The notes under the pieces: model-generated
The model's input: the letters and a program-made list of their open reading frames with translations, nothing else
Told to the model about the DNA's origin: nothing
Database searches by the model: none
DNA from: an uncultured Pseudomonadota bacterium
GTDB taxonomy: Bacteria > Pseudomonadota > Gammaproteobacteria > CAJXQU01
Direction of reading: 5' to 3'
Assembly: GCA_913058255.1 (NCBI GenBank)
Contig: CAJXQU010000001.1
Location: 62,001-126,000 of the forward strand
Length of the DNA: 64,000 nt
Part shown: positions 59,615-64,000 of the stretch, piece by piece
Numbering within the stretch: position 1 is the first letter of the stretch
Layout of the letters: each line of letters begins with the position of its first letter
Translations under genes and position numbers: made by a program

Positions 59615-60952
59615 ATGTCTGAAATGAAAGACACCATCGCCGCAATCGCAACACCACCTGGTTCGGGTGGTGTTGGTTTGATCCGAATTTCTGGTTCAGG
59701 CACTGCGCAAGTCGCTAGATCAATTTTAGGCATTCAGCCTGAGCCAAGAAAAGCCATTTATCGTTCATTTAAAACAGATGATCAGCAAACGATTGATCAA
59801 GGTTTAGCTTTATTTTTCCCTGGACCAGATTCTTTTACTGGGGAGGATGTGCTTGAGCTTCATGGCCATGGCGGCTCCATAGTGATGAATAGGCTGTTGA
59901 AGCGAGTTTTAGAGCTCGATACAAGGCAGGCCAAGCCCGGTGAATTTTCAGAAAGAGCCTTTCTAAACGGAAAGATGGATCTAGTTCAAGCAGAAGCTGT
60001 TGCAGATTTGATCAATAGCGCCAGTGAAGAAGCGGCAAAAAGTGCAATTCGATCACTCACGGGTGAATTTTCTCATCAAATAGATCAGTTAAAAGAAAAA
60101 ATAATTTCCATGCGTATGCTCATTGAGGCACATATGGATTTTACCGATGAAGAGTTAGATATCCCGATAGAGAGTTTTTCGTTATCGATAAAAGAAGCAT
60201 TGGATCAAAACAGTTCTATTTTAGAAAACGCTAGGCAGGGCGTTGTTTTAAATGAAGGGATTAGTATAGCCATTGTTGGGCCGCCTAATGTCGGAAAATC
60301 TAGTTTATTAAATAGTCTCTTGCAAAATGATAGAGCGATTGTTACAGATATAGCTGGAACAACGAGGGATACTTTAACTGAAAAATTTTTAATAGAAAGT
60401 ATACCTTTTGTTATTACGGATACAGCCGGACTGCGTAATACGACAGATCCGGTAGAACAAGAGGGTATAAATAGAACGAATAAAACCATGCAACAAGCCG
60501 ATCTTGTTTTAGTTATGTCAGAACAACATGACAGCATGGAAGGCATATCAGTAGAGAATATTAATGGTCAAAAACTATATCTTATAAACAAGATTGATCG
60601 TGAACCTAGCGTAGCTGCAACAATCAATAAATCAAAAGAAAGAACAGAAATATTTTTGTCGGTAAAAACAGGTTTAGGCTTAGAGTTGCTTAAAAAAGAA
60701 TTATTAGAGTTTGCAGGAATTGAGACGGGTGCAGAAGGGATTTTTACTGCGCGGCAGCGACACATCGATGCCTTAGAAAAATCATACGAATATTTGGAAG
60801 CAGCAGAGCCCTGTTTAAAAAGAGTCAGTAATTTTGATCTGGCAGCAGAAAACCTACGGCTATCGCTTGAAAAATTGGGAGAAATCACAGGTGAGTTTAC
60901 GACTGAAGATTTATTAGGTGAGATTTTCTCTGGTTTCTGTATTGGAAAATAA
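59615..60952 (+). CDS. mnmE: tRNA modification GTPase MnmE
   Basis: 445 residues. N-terminal folate-binding domain TIAAIATPPGSGGVGLIRIS (about 6-25), helical domain, then an inserted G domain with GPPNVGKSSLLNSL (about 221), the K-loop IVTDIAGTTRDT (about 244) and G3 DTAGLR, and the C-terminal FCIGK catalytic cysteine. With MnmG it makes 5-carboxymethylaminomethyl-uridine at wobble U34. mnmG does not follow here; an RDD gene does. Confidence 0.97.
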   Translation: MSEMKDTIAAIATPPGSGGVGLIRISGSGTAQVARSILGIQPEPRKAIYRSFKTDDQQTIDQGLALFFPGPDSFTGEDVLELHGHGGSIVMNRLLKRVLELDTRQAKPGEFSERAFLNGKMDLVQAEAVADLINSASEEAAKSAIRSLTGEFSHQIDQLKEKIISMRMLIEAHMDFTDEELDIPIESFSLSIKEALDQNSSILENARQGVVLNEGISIAIVGPPNVGKSSLLNSLLQNDRAIVTDIAGTTRDTLTEKFLIESIPFVITDTAGLRNTTDPVEQEGINRTNKTMQQADLVLVMSEQHDSMEGISVENINGQKLYLINKIDREPSVAATINKSKERTEIFLSVKTGLGLELLKKELLEFAGIETGAEGIFTARQRHIDALEKSYEYLEAAEPCLKRVSNFDLAAENLRLSLEKLGEITGEFTTEDLLGEIFSGFCIGK

Positions 60953-60970
60953 AGTGTAGGAAGAAAAATC

Positions 60971-61405
60971 TTGGAAATTAAAGAAACAATGGCTGAGCAC
61001 TGTAGCTTTTCACGACGGATGGGATCAATAGTTTACGATAGCTTATTATTATTTTCATTAATGCTATTTGCGACGCTACCCTACTTGTTGGTTACGGGAG
61101 GCCAACAAATTGATCCTAACAATATTCCATTTAAACTCTATCTGTCGTGTATTGGTTTTTTGTATTTTATTATTCCTTGGAAAATAAAAGGTCAAACACT
61201 TGGAATGCAAAGCTGGAAACTAAAACTAGTTCAGATCAATGGGCAACCGATATTTCTAGGTCAAGCAATCCTACGAATGATGTATTCTTTTTTGTCTTGG
61301 TTACCTTTAGGGGCTGGATATTTTTGGAGTTTAATTGATCAAGAAAAGCTAACCGTACATGACAGGTTATCCCGCACCAAACTTATTAGTTTAAAAGCTA
61401 AATGA
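60971..61405 (+). CDS. RDD family membrane protein
   Basis: 144 residues from a TTG at 60971 (AGGA 8 bases upstream) or 138 from the ATG at 60989. RDD-type start FSRRMGSIVYDSLLLFSLM, two to three further membrane segments, the GQTLGMQSWKLKLVQ motif (about 76-90) and the KLTVHDRLSRTKLI tail. Function unknown. It follows mnmE by 18 bases, probably on the same transcript, and converges on lptG with two bases between stops. Confidence 0.8.
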   Translation: MEIKETMAEHCSFSRRMGSIVYDSLLLFSLMLFATLPYLLVTGGQQIDPNNIPFKLYLSCIGFLYFIIPWKIKGQTLGMQSWKLKLVQINGQPIFLGQAILRMMYSFLSWLPLGAGYFWSLIDQEKLTVHDRLSRTKLISLKAK

Positions 61406-61407
61406 AG

Positions 61408-62478
61408 TTAGAGCTTTACTAATTTTCTCATTAAAAACCAACCAATAAAAAACGTCACGATAGCAGGTGTTGCCACGGCTAACAGTGGTGGTAGTTTATA
61501 AACAATTCCGACATTCCCCATGCCTTGGTTGACGATGTGAAAAATCAAACCAATGACAATACCGATAAAAATACGTTGCCCTATATTTTGAGACTGCTTA
61601 GCACCAAGAACAATTGGAATAGCAAGAAAAATCATGACACCAGTGGATAGTGGATAAATTAACTTGCTCCAAATAGCTTGTCGATAAGTTTGGCTGTTTT
61701 GGTTATTGTTTTTAAGGTATTTTGTATAGCTAACGAGATCGATAACCGATAGGTTTTCAGGTTTGATTGAGACAAGACTCAGTAATTCTGGTCGGAGTAA
61801 AGACTCCCAAGTTGCATCGATAGTCGTATCTTTTGTGATAGCTTGTTCAGAGATGAGAGTTTGGGTAACATTTTTCAAGTGCCACTCTTCGCCCTTGTAA
61901 AAAGCGGTATGCGCATAACTACTAGAAATGAGCCGGTTATCTTTGTCAAAGTTATACATGTAAACATCTTGAATAACATTATCCGGTAGGATTTTTCTTA
62001 CATTTAAATAGCTCTGGCCTTCACGCACCCATAACCCATTTCTAGTTTTTAAACTAATCTGGTCATTAATTTCAACGGAGCGACTATAGTTTGCGTATTG
62101 TTCAGTAACAGGGACTATGAATTCACCAAGAACCATAGCAATAGCAATAACTATAATTCCAGACTTCATCACAGAAAAAACGATGCGTTGGAAAGAAACA
62201 CCAGCATTACGCATGACGACGATTTCATTTTGAGACATCAATGTGCCTAAGCCGATTAAGCTACCAATTAAGCCAGCTAAAGGAAAAAGGTTGTAGGTTA
62301 GAGAGGGGATTTTTAAGATAACAAATTTAACGGCATCAAATAGTCCATAGTTACCTTTACCTACGGTGCTTAGTTCTTCTATGAACTCAAAAAATGTAAA
62401 AAGCCCGATCAACACCAGCAAGACTATGAATATATTTCCAAGGATTGTTTTTCGAATATACCGATCAAGAATTTTCAT
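61408..62478 (-). CDS. lptG: LPS export permease LptG
   Basis: 356 residues, YjgP/YjgQ family: MKILDRYIRKTILGNIF start, three N-terminal and three C-terminal membrane helices around a periplasmic beta-jellyroll domain (about 125-260). RNAGVSFQRIVFSV (about 91) is the cytosolic coupling segment. LptG with LptF and LptB extracts LPS from the inner membrane. The four-base overlap with lptF upstream makes the pair coupled, and assignment as G follows from order and start (LDRYI). Confidence 0.93.
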   Translation of the reverse strand: MKILDRYIRKTILGNIFIVLLVLIGLFTFFEFIEELSTVGKGNYGLFDAVKFVILKIPSLTYNLFPLAGLIGSLIGLGTLMSQNEIVVMRNAGVSFQRIVFSVMKSGIIVIAIAMVLGEFIVPVTEQYANYSRSVEINDQISLKTRNGLWVREGQSYLNVRKILPDNVIQDVYMYNFDKDNRLISSSYAHTAFYKGEEWHLKNVTQTLISEQAITKDTTIDATWESLLRPELLSLVSIKPENLSVIDLVSYTKYLKNNNQNSQTYRQAIWSKLIYPLSTGVMIFLAIPIVLGAKQSQNIGQRIFIGIVIGLIFHIVNQGMGNVGIVYKLPPLLAVATPAIVTFFIGWFLMRKLVKL

Positions 62479-63566
62479 TTATTATTGCTCGAAAAATGGC
62501 GACGAAAAATAGGAATATAAATAATCGAAAGAATACTGATCAGCATTAGAAAGTGAGGCCACCATAACCCTGGAAAAGCTGATAGCTTCTGTCGATTGAC
62601 CATGTCATGAGAAATGTTTAGAAGGTTGTTATAAATAAAAAAAACCAAAATTGCAGAAGTAAATAGTAAAGCGCCTTTTAGATCTCTGGATGATCGCACC
62701 GCGAGTATTGCAAAAGCAGATAACAACATAATGGCTATTGGTGTTGATAACCGCCACTGAAGCTCAGTCATTGATACGGAATTACCGGTTTTCCATGTTT
62801 GATAAAGTTCTTTGCTTGAAATGCGTGACGAAGGCCGATAAGTCGTATCGTAACCTTCTTGTTCCATTTTCACAGAGTAGCGATGGAATTCTGTGATCGA
62901 ATAATCTAACTGGTTTGGAACCCCAATATAGCGTTTCCCGTGTTGAAAAATAACCGATCGTTCGCCGGTTTTTTCATCCGTATGAATACTGGCAGAGTCT
63001 GATGTTAGCACTCCTGTTTTGCCCTGCTCTGTCACTTGAAGAAAAATATTCTCCATATTTTTAGTGTCTTTTTCAAAGTCCTCAACATAAAGAACGCGGT
63101 TGCCACGGCTAAATTCTTTAAAGCTTCCAGCAGTGATCCCGGTAACGTCTGACTCACGATTGGCTTTTTGTTTTAAGACATCAATATTCTTTTCGGCCCA
63201 AGGGAAGACAAACATGGTTAGTAATAAGGCTAACAGTGCAAACATACCTGATAGCTTTAGTATTGTAGAGAAGAAGAACTTGTTGCCCAAACCGGCTGAA
63301 GATATAGCGATCAGCTCGCTATCTTTTTGAAATCGTCCTAAAGCCATAAATAATGAAAGGTATAAGCACAAAGGAATAATTAAGGATAAAGAGGTGACGA
63401 GTTTTAGCGTCAACATTTGATAAACAATTTCGGCGGTCATCTTACCTGCCGCAACATCGCCAAGGTAGCGTACGAACCTCAAGCTAATGACGATCAGAAT
63501 CAACACCAAAAAAATGGCGAAAAAATTCTGTAGAATTTCTTTATATAGATAGCGTTTTAGAATCAA
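62475..63566 (-). CDS. lptF: LPS export permease LptF
   Basis: 363 residues: MILKRYLYKEILQNFFAIFL start, helices at about 12-32, 58-78 and 100-120, a periplasmic jellyroll (about 130-265) and three C-terminal helices. SSAGLGNKFFFSTILK (about 85-100) is the coupling region. It heads an lptF-lptG transcript divergent from pepA, the order seen in Proteobacteria. Confidence 0.93.
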   Translation of the reverse strand: MILKRYLYKEILQNFFAIFLVLILIVISLRFVRYLGDVAAGKMTAEIVYQMLTLKLVTSLSLIIPLCLYLSLFMALGRFQKDSELIAISSAGLGNKFFFSTILKLSGMFALLALLLTMFVFPWAEKNIDVLKQKANRESDVTGITAGSFKEFSRGNRVLYVEDFEKDTKNMENIFLQVTEQGKTGVLTSDSASIHTDEKTGERSVIFQHGKRYIGVPNQLDYSITEFHRYSVKMEQEGYDTTYRPSSRISSKELYQTWKTGNSVSMTELQWRLSTPIAIMLLSAFAILAVRSSRDLKGALLFTSAILVFFIYNNLLNISHDMVNRQKLSAFPGLWWPHFLMLISILSIIYIPIFRRHFSSNNK

Positions 63567-63665
63567 AATTAAAAAATAGATCTCTGATTATGCCAAGCCA
63601 CTGGTCAGCACTGTGTTAAACCAATAAAATCACGAGTTGGTAAACGAAAATTATTAGGAACCCTT

Positions 63666-64000
63666 ATGAAATTTAACGTAAAAACCTTCAACCCGAAAAC
63701 TCACCAAACTGGATGTATTATCGCAGGGGTCTACTTAAATGACCATAAGGCGAGTCAGTTATCAACAACGGCCGAAAAAATCAATGATGCAAGCAATGGT
63801 CTGATTTTGGAGATTCTCAAGTCCGGTGATCAACAAGGCAAGCTTGGTCAGACCCTCGTCTTACATAAGGTTCCTGGTATTAAGGCTGATCGAGTCATAC
63901 TGGTAGGCTGTGGTGGAAAAGATAAATTAGAGACTGCGGGCTATTTCAAAGTGGTTCAGGCTGCATTTTCAGCGCTCAAACAATCGGAATCCAAAGACGC
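63666..64000 (+). CDS. pepA: Leucyl (cytosol) aminopeptidase PepA, N-terminal part (partial)
   Basis: 111 residues up to the right edge. MKFNVKTFNPKTHQTGCIIA opens the N-terminal domain and VPGIKADRVILVGCGGKDK (about 69-87) matches the PepA N-domain strand. The zinc site lies outside the window. PepA cleaves N-terminal residues and in some bacteria acts as a DNA-binding architectural protein. Divergent from lptF, the standard arrangement in gammaproteobacteria. An AGGAA ribosome site precedes the ATG. Confidence 0.9.
   Translation, partial: MKFNVKTFNPKTHQTGCIIAGVYLNDHKASQLSTTAEKINDASNGLILEILKSGDQQGKLGQTLVLHKVPGIKADRVILVGCGGKDKLETAGYFKVVQAAFSALKQSESKD

Overview
The window is chromosomal DNA of a gammaproteobacterium with modest G+C, read across its replication origin. 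The order radC-coaBC-dut-algC-argB-slmA-pyrE with rpmB-rpmG beside it matches the arrangement known from Pseudomonas and related gammaproteobacteria. rpmH-rnpA-yidD-yidC-mnmE facing away from dnaA-dnaN-recF-gyrB is the classic oriC layout. The gene set (periplasmic alpha carbonic anhydrase, CtaA, LptFG, complete bioBFHCD, a TPR-C39 giant) would suit a marine or methylotroph-like member of the Thiotrichales/Piscirickettsiaceae side of the class, but the species is an inference I cannot confirm.

Layout. 1-10 kb: end of pyrE, an RDD protein, a degraded IS30-type transposase end, a TauE/SafE permease, a periplasmic coiled-coil protein, then slmA, argB, an algC fused to a membrane module, dut, coaBC and divergent radC, followed by an M48 lipoprotein peptidase. 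10-17 kb: rpmB-rpmG with promoter and terminator, an orphan HyuA-type hydantoinase/oxoprolinase, a four-gene Gld-like ABC cassette and mutM. 17-27 kb: a sugar epimerase and an ArnE/EamA-like transporter with degraded coding sequence between them and fxsA, a PEBP-like protein, an AIM24 protein, alpha carbonic anhydrase, deaD, rsgA, a methyltransferase, slyX and a chorismate-lyase-like gene. 27-40 kb: a 1656-residue TPR protein with an embedded C39-like cysteine peptidase domain, a DUF1287/PqiA-like pair, DUF1223, ggt, ferredoxin, coaD, rsmD and two M16 peptidases. 40-50 kb: ftsY-ftsE-ftsX, rpoH preceded by a perfect CIRCE operator, gloA, ctaA and the biotin operon, comF. 50-64 kb: gyrB, recF, dnaN, dnaA, oriC, rpmH, rnpA, yidD, yidC, mnmE, an RDD protein, lptG-lptF and the start of pepA.

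Most genes left of the origin lie on the minus strand and the first block right of it on the plus strand, so transcription mostly follows replication. Functional blocks are cell-envelope biogenesis (YidC, LptFG, FtsEX/FtsY), cofactor synthesis (CoA, biotin, heme A), replication control, and proteostasis. The most notable regulatory signal is the exact CIRCE element just upstream of rpoH, which would put the sigma-32 activator under the HrcA repressor; a sigma-32-like promoter is also present in front of fxsA. No rRNA, tRNA, CRISPR array, prophage or intact insertion sequence was seen.
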